Assembly (NCBI GenBank): GCA_023238725.1
Contig: CM041531.1
Location: forward strand, 17,630,643 to 17,694,642
DNA from: Scortum barcoo
Lineage: Eukaryota > Chordata > Actinopteri > Centrarchiformes > Terapontidae
DNA length: 64,000 bases
Direction of reading: 5' to 3'
This document shows positions 1-27,512 of the stretch, piece by piece (positions within the stretch are counted from its first letter, which is position 1; each line of letters opens with the position of its first letter). The translations under genes were made by a program, and so were the position numbers. Under the pieces are notes generated by a model that was not told the origin of the DNA, searched no databases, and was given only the letters and a program-made list of their open reading frames with translations.

Positions 1-780
1 AATTGCGTTTCAGTAATAACATTACATTTACTCATTTCAATAACCACTTTATTCACTGTCTTGGCGAGAGTTAGACGGAGAGTTAATATCAGTTTGGTCT
101 CTCTGTGTTCTGTGAGAGTTTCCAGCACATATTAACTTGGCAAGTTAACGTGTAGTAAGAAGATATTGGTTAAAAAGGGCATTGTGACAAGATGGAGGAG
201 CGTCATGAGAATTTAACGTGATACTTGACAGATCATTGATGGGAAATTCCTTTTCTGTCCTCCCATTTCCTTGACAGGTCATCAGTACAGCAGTGCTGAA
301 TCAGGAAAAGATTTCCATTTCAGGAGGACAGCAGGTTGCCAGTATTATTAAAGTATTAAAGTAAAAAAAAAACACTGCCCCACAGATATTAAACAATGTG
401 GGATTGTTTTTGTCAGAATCAGCCCTAATGGAGGTTTATTCTATGTGAAGAATTAAACACTTATTTATTTTGAATTTCCTGCTTTCAAATCAACATAGAA
501 TGCACCTGAATAGGTATAAATATTAAAGAAGGAACACTGCCTGTGTTTAAATGTTTAAATGTTAATGCAACAGCTTTTTGCCATCATATGTTATTTTTAT
601 CTATTGAAGAAGTATCATAGCAACATGATGACCTGTAAAGGTGCGGTCATTCATTCAGCCCATGCTAAATCATGAAAACACACACAAAGAAAAAAAAAAC
701 AACCTCCTGACGGCAGCGGTATGCAAAGACACTTGAAACAGAGGTACACACCTGCTCTGAAGGTGTGTGCGTGACAGCCT

Positions 781-787
781 TCGCGTG
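781..787 (+). promoter_or_regulatory. putative xenobiotic response element (far distal)
   Basis: The heptamer TCGCGTG matches the AhR/ARNT consensus TNGCGTG and is followed by A, as preferred. A second GCGTG core lies just upstream at 769-773. The distance is about 5.1 kb from the inferred cyp1a start site. It is isolated from the CpG-rich patches, so its function is less certain than that of the other matches. Confidence 0.35.
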
Positions 788-2520
788 AGTAGAGACTAAC
801 AACCTCCACAGTCATTACACCTGCTTTTATGTCCAAGAATTCTTTAGGAGGTATACTGCTCAGGGCAAAACATTTTTTTTTCCTGTTTTTCTTTTCCCTC
901 CCTAGTTCTGTGAAATGGACACAGGCGAGCTATCACCACACACCTCCAGGCCAGCGTCCAGCTCTGCATTCCTGCTCATCCTGTGCATCCTGAATCGACC
1001 CACCGCTTTCTCTGACTGTGGTCAACTCCTGCACGGGGCTTTGGGGCTATACAGTAGCACTGCTCTTCAGTTCCTGTAGTAGTCTGTAATCTCTTTAATC
1101 TTTTTAAGAAGTTTGGAGACTACCTCACCACAGAATCTACCTACTGACTCACATCCTTCCTCTTCTGCTCTCTCAGTAGGAACAAGGCTCTCTCTCACTT
1201 TGAGCAGCTTTGATTTTTCTGTTCTTTGACCTGCTCTTCTTTTGCTGGTCATCTGGTCAGATTTTGAAATCTAGAAGCTGAATCAACTCTGAGGAGAGAG
1301 AATTAATGGCTACATGAGTATAATGTGAATTTAAAAGTTGTGGTATCTACTGTTCAGTCTAGTTGTGTGACATTTGTAGTTGCTCTGTGTCCAGCTGTGA
1401 ATGCTGCTATCACCTGCTATGATCTGACACACACTCCTGCAGCCTGAGTGCTCACTGAGCAGTCTCACCTCGGGCGGTCCACAACCCTGGTCTCGTTCAT
1501 CTTTAATGAGGTTCAGTTTCATCCCAGAGGAAAACGATCCCACTCACTTAAAACACTGAAGTGTAGATGGGGTGCACTTATTTTGATTGCTGAATAACAG
1601 GTGTTCATTTGGAGACACTGCTCCAGATTTACAGTTTGTTGAGCTAAAATTCGAAATGATTAATTCTACCTTCATCTGTTTGTAATTTGAACTGAGCTGT
1701 GTAACACAGCTAAAAGAAAATGTTTTTTCCTTTTAACTTTCTGACCCACCAGGACAGCATGATGTCACCAAGAGTGTGATATGAATAACCAGCACTGTGT
1801 CCATCACAACTACACAAACAGTATTTCATTCTTATTTGTCATCAGACATGGTGGCATACAGATGCAGCTGTAATATGACAAATGTTGTTTAACTGTTTTA
1901 TAGCTCAGTCACTTGCTGAGCTAAAAATAAAATGTATTTAAATAAAGATAGTATATGTACTATATGGTGTATAGCTGTGTAATTTTAAACTGTTTGTATT
2001 ATGAGTTTTTTAATAGGACTCCTTCAATTTTCATATTAGGTTCCAGAACTGTTTTTTTTTATTGTCTTTTTTATAATGTATGCATATGTTATGTATGCGA
2101 ATCAGCTTATTTATTTTTCTGTTCCTTACTGCCTTGACTCTGAGTCCAACATAAATTCTTAGTTTTCCCAAAAAGCTTTCTGTATGATCCTCAGCTATCC
2201 CAGGCACCGCTTTGGACCTGCTGCGTGAGAGAAAGGGTGACTGCTTCACTTTGTTTTCCAAGTCCCAGTTTTCGTAACATGTTTTGTCGTTTGGTGGGTT
2301 CTCGCCTGTGCGGCTGCTCAGTCTGGCCCTACCGTGTTGCATGACTGCAATGAATGAAGCCTGAGTGGCAGATTGCATGACTCCAAAGCCCATTTGCAGA
2401 AGCTATAGCGCGCAAATATGTGCACCTTCGTGCCCAAGCAGGGGAAAAGAGAGTCTCGCGTCCTGCGCTCTTTGTTCTGCAAGTTTAAGACCCTTGTGTC
2501 TTTTCCAGAAGCTGCTGCCT

Positions 2521-2604
2521 TTGCGTGACTTGACCAAGCAGATTTAGGATTGTCCAGAAGACTGAGACCCTCCCCTCTGGACGGCAGCTCCGCTTCTCAC
2601 GCAA
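2521..2604. promoter_or_regulatory. distal XRE pair upstream of cyp1a
   Basis: Two full TNGCGTG matches lie within 84 bases: TTGCGTG at 2521-2527 on the + strand, followed by AC, and its reverse complement CACGCAA at 2598-2604, flanked so that the minus strand reads GTTGCGTGAGA. Further GCGTG cores are at 2223-2227 and 2835-2839. The surrounding 2.2-2.8 kb is CpG-rich compared with its flanks, as expected of an enhancer. AhR/ARNT binding at such elements is the known route of CYP1A induction; activity here is inferred. Confidence 0.55.
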
Positions 2605-4151
2605 CCTGCAGCACCAGAGGCGCAGCGCCGAGGGCGCACGGCGAGAGTCCCCGGAGAGTCAGCACACAGTGCGGAGGATGAGGGCAGAGCCGAGCGGCGC
2701 CCTGTGCGCAAAATAATGAAGAACCTGCCGGACTTTTTCCTTAAATCAAAGCCGTCTCTACACTTATTTTCTGTGGTCCAAGATGGTTTTATAGCTGCAT
2801 TACGTGCAATGAGTTTGTACACAAATAAAACAAAGCGTGAGCTCAACTGCGTCCAACTATATTGACACTAACCCGGGATGTGCCGACAGTCTTTCATTAA
2901 CCCTAAATGGCTATATGGCAATAATAATAGTAAATAATTTAGGAATAAGCCCTCTACAGAGCTTTCTGTTCCTGCTTCATCAGAAGGAATAATTCCACTT
3001 CAAAAGTCAAAGACACATCTTGGACACAGCGCCAGAATATATTAAAGGAGTGTGTTGGTGATAAATTAAGCTCTTATATCTTCTCCTCCGGCAGACAGAG
3101 CGCCTTAATCAGTATATTTTTTTCATTTCATGCTGTGAGGCTGTTCTTTTTTTCTTTCTTCTTTCTTTTTTTTCAGTGTTTTTCTAATTTCCGAAGACAA
3201 CAGGATGATACGGCTCTTTGATTTACATAATTAAAACACATAATTCAAGAAAAGCAAACGCAAATCAAAATCCAATTCCAGCAATATGTCTTTTTTCACA
3301 GATTAAATCAAAATTATAATTGACCTTTACACGATCCAAGATGATGTGGTATTTCAAATAAAAGCAAACCTCACACACCACATTAAAGTGCTTGTCTTCA
3401 GAGGATGCTCTGCTTAGTAAATTCACATTTTTAATATTATGAAAATCAGAGGGTTTTTTTTCATGTAGCAGTCACAGTTGTTTTTTTTTTAAATAAAAGT
3501 GGCATGATGAGTATGACAGTGATATCCCGCTGTTTATATTTTTACCTCCATCCATCATTATATAGCTGCACTGCATGAGGGACAGAAGAAAACTGTCCAA
3601 TTCCAGATTTTACGTCTGTTTAAGTAATACTAAAACCCAAAGCCACACAGCTTTAGATTCAAAACCTTTAAATGATAAAGTTTCTTCAAGGTTCAAGCTC
3701 CAGATGAAATAAAATAAACAAATCATCAGAACAAAGGAGCTTCTGGATGCTTGAGCTATTTTATAATACAGTGAAGAAACATCAAGAGCCTGCAGACACT
3801 GATAAAGAGGAAGCCAGCATTAATGCTAGATGAACACTTCAGTCAGTATAAAATTTGATTTATCTATATAAAATTGGTTTGTTGGTGATAAAGTTAAATT
3901 TGCCATAAAATGAATATTTTGTTACGTATCTTTATTCTGTGAATAAATAAGTCAAACATACAACAGACAAATAAAAAGAGACAGATGAGAGAATCAAGCT
4001 TAATTAGAGCCTCTGTAGCAGTAATCCTAATTTCATCATATTTGAGGTGATACTTTCACCATGAGCCTATTTTACGTACACAGCCACGTTTTGAAACTTA
4101 AGTGTGTAAATCTGTCTGCAGATTTTGGTGGAACATCTGCTGCACAGTGAC

Positions 4152-4521
4152 CACGCTACGGTGTTTGCACTGCGCAAATCCCAGCTCTGATATGTGACAG
4201 CGTGACATATGAGAGTTTTAATAATTGCTAAAGAGTTTCATTCTCATTTATCAGGTGGTAAATCCAGTTATCAGCTTTGCGTGGTTTTTCAGCCCCAAAC
4301 GGTGCAGGGCGATGGCGCAGAGCTCACTCTGAGTGTGAGGCGATGCTTTGCAGTAAACACCTACTGAAATTGATATAAAAGGTTGAAAAGAGGACAAAGA
4401 GGAATGGTATTGAACTCGTCCACCCTTGTACTCCAGCAGCGCTGCGCCATGGGCTCCCCCTCCCTCCCCAGCATCCTCTTCAAAGGGGAGGTGAGGGTTT
4501 GATCACTGCGCTCTCACGCAA
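4152..4521. promoter_or_regulatory. proximal XRE cluster upstream of cyp1a
   Basis: Three TNGCGTG matches fall within 370 bases: minus strand at 4152-4158 (TAGCGTG), plus strand at 4277-4283 (TTGCGTG) and minus strand at 4515-4521 (TTGCGTG, followed by AGAG). An additional GCGTG core is at 4200-4204. The patch is CpG-rich and also contains a CT/GC-box-like stretch near 4455-4480. It lies about 1.4-1.7 kb upstream of the inferred transcription start, a typical position for inducible elements of teleost cyp1a promoters. Confidence 0.6.
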
Positions 4522-5769
4522 CTGGTCAATGTTTAACTCCAGCGGAGAACTAACAGGTACAAGCACGAAACGGCATTTAACTGTTTCATAAGGACTTAAA
4601 CCCGCCTGGGTGGTTGCTGCTGCAGCTGTCACGAACTCCTGTTCTCACCCCCAAAACGTGGTTTAATTACAGCAGACAGACAAGACTAGACTCTTGGAAA
4701 GCCAATATTAAGACATACTGTGACACATACAGACACAGTGTTGGTCTTGGTAGAATAAAGAGTTGAGAAATGATCGAGCATTGCCTTTGTACATATAACA
4801 TATTTTTACATATATTTATATTTAAAGCTGGAAGTCACCAATCTTAATTTCGTTATTTGAAAACATGATGACAATAAAGATTATTGATTCTTAATGTAGG
4901 GGTGTTTTACGATTCGATCATTAAATATATATAGGCTGCAATATATAAATCATATTCCTCAGTCTTGACCGATAAAATCTACCCCCGAAATCACTATGTT
5001 TATCACAAGATTCTCCAAAAATGGATTCAAAACTGAAACAACATCATGTAATCAGAGTATTTGCTCAGATGTACCGACCTGCTATAAAAATAATGAAAAC
5101 TTCTCTGAACAGGAGGATCAATAAAGCTTTGATTCAGCACTTTATGGGTATTGGAAATTAACATGTGATATGTGAGATACCGATAATGGAGTGGATTTGA
5201 TTGTTTGATCAGAAGAAAGTTAGATGAATAAGGGATGTGCATCCGCAAATACATTAGCACAGATGTGGCCAAAGCGCTGATATTTTATACAGACAGAGCA
5301 TTTATAATAATTAAAAAAGTATTATATATAAAAAATGTCAAATTTCATACAAAGCTCTCAATCATCGTCCACCAAAATGCAGCATATTATAAATGATAAC
5401 CCAAATACATATAAATAAAACACAATAAAGACTGAATCATCAAATCAATTTAAAACAACCTGCCGAACAGTGGACGACAAACATTAAACTATCACAGATT
5501 GGAGTTTTATACTGGTTGAAAATAATTAGAAATTGCCTATGATGGTTATTATTTCTCATCTGTCCATAAACTATAAAACATTAAACGCATTTAGGCGATC
5601 AGGTCCTGGAGACACGAGTTGGAGGTTTAAGCAACTGTGACATAAACAATCGATTTCTTCATTGACACGAAGATCCAAACTCTCGCACGCACACCAAAAC
5701 CACACACACCCACTCACAGACACACACACCTTTTTTTTCTCTATACTAAACTTCATTCATGATCATGAT

Positions 5770-5771
<2 letters not shown>

Positions 5772-5801
<30 letters not shown>
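5772..5801. repeat. (GA)n microsatellite in the cyp1a proximal promoter
   Basis: A near-perfect GA dinucleotide run lies just upstream of the CRE-like, CCAAT and TATA elements of cyp1a. GA runs in proximal promoters can vary in length between individuals and can bind GAGA-type factors; neither is shown here. Confidence 0.9.
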
Positions 5802-5807
<6 letters not shown>

Positions 5808-5808
5808 G

Positions 5809-5860
5809 TTACGTCACGAGTAGCAATACAGCCAATGAAGCTGTGGAGCGCACTATAAAG
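5809..5860 (+). promoter_or_regulatory. cyp1a: cyp1a core promoter: CRE-like site, CCAAT box and TATA box
   Basis: TTACGTCA at 5809-5816 resembles a CRE/ATF or C/EBP-CREB site. CCAAT is at 5832-5836 and TATAAAG at 5854-5860. The spacing puts the transcription start near 5885 and makes a short noncoding first exon that ends at the donor at 5993. A TATA box and a noncoding exon 1 are the usual arrangement for CYP1A genes. Confidence 0.75.
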
Positions 5861-5884
5861 CAAGAACCCATTCTCTGTTTTAGG

Positions 5885-5992
5885 GACATCAAGAGGGTTA
5901 TCTCGGACAATAACTCTGCTGCAAGATATTTATCCTACTTGTGAAGTAGTTCTGGGACCACCGCATTGTTCCTCTGTCTCCATTCGACTAAG
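5885..5992 (+). other. cyp1a: cyp1a exon 1 (noncoding 5' UTR); start estimated
   Basis: The 3' boundary is read from AAG followed by GTAAGC at 5993. The 5' boundary is only inferred, from the TATA box at 5854-5860. No ATG lies in the exon, which fits an untranslated leader. It joins the acceptor ending at 6417 (TTTCCAG), or alternatively the CAG ending at 6426. Vertebrate CYP1A genes typically have an untranslated exon 1. Confidence 0.7.
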
Positions 5993-6454
5993 GTAAGCTT
6001 AACACATGCATGACGACAGAGTGATTTCCAACTGAGCAGGCAATGTCAGAGTGATAAGAGCACAGGGCTGAGTGGATCCAATTGTGCAAGTATAGCTATA
6101 TGAGTTTGGTCTTTGCAGTTGCACTTTTTAAGTTGCAGATTCTTTTTAATGTTTATGTTTTATTGATTGGCTTTCTATGAGTCATAGTGTGATGGTAATA
6201 AACTTTGCAAAGCCCGCTACTTTGCAAAAGCGTAGTGCTTGTAAAGAATGTTTTTGTGCAGCATGTGAACCTATAGAGTCCCATTAATAACAAACACATG
6301 TAGTGTCACAGCCTTTAGTTATGCTAAACTTTATGGTGCATGTAGTCAACATGTTACACAACACTTCTCTTCCTTTATGCCTTCACTACTCCAATGCCCC
6401 TCCTATTTAATTTCCAGGTTGTGCAGAAGCCAGAAAAAAAGAGGAGTTGTCATC

Positions 6455-8917
6455 ATGGCGCTAATGATACTGCCATTCATTGGATCAGTGTCGGTATCTG
6501 AGAGTTTGGTGGCCATGACAACATTGTGTCTGGTCTACCTGATCCTCAAGTTTTTCCACATTGAGATTCCTGAAGGCCTTCGTCGGCTCCCTGGACCAAA
6601 GCCCCTGCCTATCATCGGGAACGTGCTGGAAGTGGGCAGCAGACCATACCTGAGTCTTACTGCCATGAGCAAGCGCTATGGCGACGTCTTCCAAATCCAG
6701 ATCGGCATGCGTCCCGTGGTCGTGCTGAGCGGCATTGACACAGTTCGACAGGCTCTCATTAAGCAAGGGGAAGAGTTTGCAAGCAGACCTGACCTGTACA
6801 GCTTCAGGTTCATCAACGATGGCAAGAGTCTGGCCTTCAGCACTGACCAGGCTGGTGTCTGGCGTGCCCGCAGGAAGCTGGCCTACAGTGCTCTGCGCTC
6901 CTTCTCCACCCTGGACGGCACAACACCGGAGTACTCCTGCATGCTGGAGGAGCACATCTGCAAAGAGGGAGACTATCTTATCAAACAGCTCAACACTGTC
7001 ATGAAGGCCGACGGCAGCTTCGACCCCTTCCGCCACATCGTCGTCTCCGTAGCCAACGTGATCTGTGGAATGTGCTTCGGCCGTCGCTATGACCACAACG
7101 ACGAGGAGCTGCTCAGCTTGGTGAACCTCAGTGATGAGTTTGGCCAGGTGGTGGGCAGTGGTAACCCTGCAGACTTCATCCCTATTCTTCAGTTCCTGCC
7201 GAGCTCAACAATGAAGAAGTTTGTGAGCATCAATGCCCGCTTCAACAAATTTGTGCAAAAGATCGTCACTGAGCACTATGTCACCTATAACAAGGTACAC
7301 CATACATTGAATGATTCATGAAAATATATTTAGTACATTTTTCTTCCACATTAACAAGAAAATTAGACACTGTTCCCCTCCTTAGTCACTGTGTACAAAA
7401 GATTCATTGAGATTGTCCAATCACCTTCTTTTAGGACAACATTCGTGACATCACCGACTCCCTCATCGATCACTGTGAGGACAGGAAGCTGGATGAGAAC
7501 TCCAATATCCAGATGTCAGATGAGAAGATTGTTGGAATTGTCAATGACCTGTTTGGAGCTGGTGGGTTAAATTTCTCTGCGTGTTGAATGATCTGATTGG
7601 AAGTGGCCTCTCCATGAATGAAAGACAAAAGACAAGTATCCTAACAAATAGTCTGTTTCTCTTCCAGGTTTTGACACCATCTCCACCGCCCTGTCTTGGT
7701 CAGTGATGTACATGGTGGCTTACCCAGAGATTCAGGAAAGGCTTTATCAAGAACTGAGTAAGTTCATTTATCTCACAGGATAGTAAAAGAAACGGATGAA
7801 TATGATGATATTGGATATCATTTTTGTTAGAAGTTAGATGTCTGATTGTGATTCTTTAATCAAGCAAAATTGTGACAGAGGACTTTAGACAGCAAATTCC
7901 ACCCTCATTGAAAACTGATAGCGATGTCATTTTTTTTATTATTTCCAGAGAACAATGTAGATCTAAATCGCTCTCCACGTCTCTCTGATAAATCCAACTT
8001 ACCATTCCTGGAGGCCTTCATCCTGGAGATCTTTCGCCACTCTTCATTCCTGCCCTTCACAATCCCACACTGGTGAGTTTAATGTCTTTTAGATGCATGA
8101 CAGCACCATGTGTGTGCCTATGAAAATGAGCTCTTAATGGCATACTGAGGTCTCACAGGACCACACAAAGAGGGGAGAAAAATGTAACTGCATAAGTGAA
8201 TGTGATATAAACATGTAGATACACAATGGACTGACTGACTTTGTCCTTCCTTCTCAGCACATCAAAAGACACATCTCTGAATGGCTACTTCATTCCCAAA
8301 GACACCTGTGTCTTCATCAATCAGTGGCAGATAAACCATGATCCGTAAGTTTTTATTAAAATAGTTGATGACTGACTTAACATTCACACATCAGAGCTGC
8401 CTAGTAAATCAGTAGAGAGAGCTGTGTTAAAGCAGAGGCCTTGCCTTACATGCCTTGCTCAAGGAATCTGGTAGTTTTTAAGGAGGACAATCCTGCATTC
8501 ACTTCATTTGTCTTTGCTGAATTAGGAGACTAAACCTCTAATTGATCATAGACCTCTGCCTTTATTGACATGGTTAATTGTGCAGCTTATCTTATTTCTT
8601 CATCCTCTGTCCTTTTCAGCGAGCTGTGGAAAGATCCATCCTCCTTCAACCCAGACCGCTTCCTGAGCGATGACGGCACTGAGCTCAAAAAAACTGAGGC
8701 AGAGAAGGTGATGACGTTTGGCATGGGAAAGCGGCGCTGCATCGGCGAGGTCATTGCACGAAACGAAGTCTACCTCTTCTTGGCAATCATTGTCCAGAAG
8801 CTGCAATTCCACGCAATGCCAGGAGAGCCGCTGGACATGACCCCAGAGTATGGTCTGACAATGAAGCACAAACGCTGCCACCTGAGAGCCACAGTGCGAG
8901 CGAGGGATGAGCAGTGA
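6455..8917 (+). CDS. cyp1a: cytochrome P450 1A (complete, six coding exons)
   Basis: Microsomal haem monooxygenase that oxidises planar aromatic hydrocarbons and is induced through AhR. The coding exons are 6455-7294, 7435-7561, 7668-7757, 7949-8072, 8258-8344 and 8620-8917. Sizes are 840, 127, 90, 124, 87 and 298 nt, all junctions are GT-AG and keep frame, and the total is 521 residues, the usual teleost CYP1A length. Visible features are an N-terminal hydrophobic ER anchor (about residues 10-36), a proline-rich hinge ([10 protein letters not shown]), the I-helix oxygen-activation motif GAGFDT (321-326), the K-helix ExxR (Glu379-Arg382) and the haem loop [10 protein letters not shown] with Cys463 as ligand. 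The start ATG at 6455 has A at -3 and G at +4. An in-frame ATG at 6377 lies before the splice acceptor and is not used. Identification is very secure. The single gene has XRE clusters upstream and edc3 immediately downstream. Confidence 0.97.
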
Positions 8918-9710
8918 AGCTATTCAGACTGTACAATTCATGACTCAGTAGTCGCCTCTTACTCTGAATGGGTCGCAGTCAAGGTTAAGAGTTAGCGAAA
9001 GAAGCATCTCTCGCCAAATGTAAGGCACTGAAGGTCGAATCTGATCAATAGAGCTAATGGCATTGTAGCAAATAATGAAATTTGCTTGTTGCAGATTGTC
9101 AGAGATGTCTAGGAACATATCTCTTTCATGTTTTTGGTTCTCTAAGAGATACTCCTTCACATAATTGGTGCTTCTAATTGAAGTATAAGGAACTACGTTG
9201 CTCTCTTGCATAAACTAGATTAAGAGATTAAATTGCCTTGTTCAACTTTGGGACAAACTGTATGTTTTATTGGATAGGCATTCCTATATAGACCTCTGCA
9301 GCCTGTATATTTCTCCCTCTGTGACACAGGACTCTGAACGGATATTACCTTTTGAAACCATTTACACATGTGAGCTAATTATTAGAATTCCATCATAATA
9401 TGGATGTAAGACACTGAAGCTATATTTGTATCCCAAAATGTGATTTTTTGTGTATATCAAGTTCTTTGTATTTTATAATGTCATTGTTACATGCCTAGCG
9501 TTTGTATATATTTGAGGTGAAATAGTTTTTCTGTGCATTTATAAGAAATATCAGGACACCAAAAGAGTTGTGATTGTTTGGAATATAATGGAAGACTATA
9601 CTATTTTGTATTTCTGTTTTTAATGTATCAATGATTGTATAACATCTAAGGGCATGTGATCGGAGCATTCTTTAATGAGCCACACAAATAAAAATATGTT
9701 TTAATGATCA
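8918..9710 (+). other. cyp1a: cyp1a 3' UTR
   Basis: This is AT-rich, noncoding sequence between the stop codon and the AATAAA at 9687-9692. The cleavage site is estimated some 15-20 bases further on. A long 3' UTR is common for teleost cyp1a. The minus-strand frame at 8945-9211 inside it has no recognisable content. Confidence 0.7.
9687..9692 (+). terminator. cyp1a: cyp1a polyadenylation signal
   Basis: Canonical AATAAA about 770 bases after the stop codon, followed by a T/G-containing stretch. It is the only such hexamer I noticed between the stop codon and the edc3 promoter. It leaves only about 190 bases before the putative edc3 promoter. Confidence 0.65.
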
Positions 9711-9879
9711 TCCTGTTTATTTTCTTTGCTTGATTTAAAAGAAGTCACAAAGCAACACAGTGATGATTATACAGTAAGTAATTTGCAAAATATATCAATT
9801 GCTGGGATAAGTCAGATTATTGATCTCTCACGTGAACAGATTCAAACTTCAGAGAGAAGGAAAAAAATCACAACAAACC

Positions 9880-9939
9880 CACGTGGGAAGATAAAGGAAG
9901 TGACGTTAAATATAAACCCGGAAGACGGCACAAACAAAC
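9880..9939 (+). promoter_or_regulatory. edc3: edc3 promoter: E-box, CRE-like and ETS motifs
   Basis: Within 45 bases are an E-box CACGTGG (9880-9886), a CRE-like TGACGTTA (9901-9908), a TATAAA (9911-9916) and an ETS site CCCGGAAG (9917-9924). They immediately precede a short exon that ends in a good splice donor. ETS and CRE motifs are typical of housekeeping promoters, which suits a decapping factor. The start site is inferred to be near 9940. Confidence 0.6.
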
Positions 9940-9989
9940 AGTTGGAGCTTCAGCTTTCCTTCACACCTCGACACTAATTTATCGACCAG
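9940..9989 (+). other. edc3: edc3 exon 1 (noncoding; 5' end estimated)
   Basis: The 3' boundary is at ACCAG followed by GTAAAT (donor at 9990). The acceptor is CCGCAG ending at 11236, nine bases before the edc3 start codon. The short frame open across this stretch does not continue into EDC3, so the exon is taken as 5' UTR. The 5' end is not directly visible. Confidence 0.55.
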
Positions 9990-11236
9990 GTAAATCTCAT
10001 TTTTCATTTCTAACTGGACGTGCTCAGGCTGAGTATTCAGACGTGGTCGTCTCAAGCTCACAGCAGATAAAAGACAAACAGGGCGGTCACAGGCGAAGTT
10101 AACATCAGCTAATTAGCTTTCAGCTAACCCGCACGGCTCACTGGTTTTACAGATAAATGTTGTCATTTTTCATACATTTCTCTGAGCACTGCCCTCATAT
10201 GGATGGTATTTTAAGCTTGTTTTTCCACAAGTTTTAATACTCAATTTTATGTAATTTAAGACCTTTAAGACCTTTTCCACAAAGCTCGGCTCATACTGAG
10301 ACATCACTTATTTTAACTTCTAGTTTGTAATATACGGAGCATATAGTAACAATAAAATGTCAATTATCATTTAGTTTGAATATAAAATGTAACTTATTTG
10401 TGTCTTCTCTATACCGGGTACTTAATATAAACTCCATGATTACATTAACTTTCATCGGAGCAGTTAATTAACATCAGCTGCTACTTAAGTCGTGAGTCCA
10501 GCGAGTACCCCACAGATCAGTCTGTACAAAGTGTGCTGGTGACACATCAGCAACAATAATACAGCAAATGATGATTATACAGATAATCAGGACTGAAATC
10601 AGGACCATGATTTAAGAAATGCTGAGCTCAGACATCTGACAAAACACCAAAAAGAAGAGCTCTCCAAAAAAATCGTGTCATTCTTGAAATCCTTTGAAAA
10701 GTGTCATGAGTAGAGCTGCAGTGATTAATTAATTCATCTATTAGCCAACCATAAAAAAACAAAACAACTAAAATGCAGAGTTATTGCAATATCACTGTTG
10801 GTGTCATTGTGCAACAGATGTGATGCTTTTCACAGAGCTCTGTGAAACAGAGGATTAAGATACATCCATCTTAATCATACCTGTTAGTAGGATCAATTCA
10901 TTTAGCAGTAAGGTGACAATAAGAAATTCCGAGAATATCTCCAGACCCACGCAATTATTGTGATTTAAAAAAAAACTCATTGTTCCAAACATTTTATTGT
11001 TCCGGTTTGTCAAATTTGAAATGCTTTGAATACTGTCATGATTTTTTTTACCTAAACGTGTTCAAATCTTCATATATTAAGTCTAAAATGCTTGAATCAG
11101 CCCATAAAATGTGTGTGTTTTAAAACCAGAGGATGTAACTCCTCTCAGGTTGCTACTGCTCTGGCTGAAATCTCCTACTTCTTATAGCTGCTTTACGTTG
11201 ATCATCGTTTCTCTAGTGTATGTTTTTGCACCGCAG
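9990..11236 (+). other. edc3: edc3 intron 1
   Basis: About 1.25 kb of AT-rich DNA with no coding exon. It contains a truncated end of an inverted-repeat transposon (10711-10760, beginning TAGAGCTGCA) and copy A of a repeated segment (10771-10950). Confidence 0.6.
10771..10950. repeat. dispersed repeat, copy A (edc3 intron 1)
   Basis: This block is closely matched by 12844-13044 in the same orientation, about 2.07 kb away. Shared landmarks in order include GTCATTGTGCAACAGATGTG, ACAGAGCTCTGTGAAACAG, TACCTGTTAGTAGGATCAAT and ATCTCCAGACCCAC. The copies differ by substitutions and by a roughly 20-base insertion in copy B. It is either a local duplication or two copies of an interspersed element; the family is not recognised. 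Confidence 0.85.
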
Positions 11237-11245
11237 GATCACAGC

Positions 11246-27512
<16,267 letters not shown>

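Larger units (their letters stand above)
1..5760. other. 5' flank of cyp1a, no coding gene seen
   Basis: No recognisable coding exon was found on either strand. The longest open frame (2031-2393, minus, 120 residues) resembles no family I know and shows no domain-like pattern. The DNA is AT-rich except for two CpG-rich patches, about 2220-2850 and 4130-4530, which hold most of the xenobiotic-response-element matches. The rest is plain AT-rich flank with short A or T runs. The stretch is most simply read as the distal regulatory region of cyp1a. Confidence 0.6.

Noticed and set aside
2031..2393. 120-residue minus-strand open frame upstream of cyp1a
   Set aside because: No recognisable family, no splice context, and a tail rich in Lys/Ile/Asn as expected from translated AT-rich DNA.
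5686..5690. Additional XRE near the cyp1a TATA box
   Set aside because: Only the five-base core is present (minus strand GTGCGTG). The T required at the first position of TNGCGTG is missing, so it was not counted as a full match.
6377..6454. In-frame ATG 78 bases upstream of the cyp1a start
   Set aside because: It lies in the intron before the acceptor at 6416-6417, and the extra residues do not resemble a P450 N-terminus.
6485..7096. 203-residue open frame on the minus strand opposite cyp1a exon 2
   Set aside because: It is a shadow of the highly conserved P450 exon on the + strand. Its translation shows no domain and the exon pattern on the + strand fully explains the sequence.
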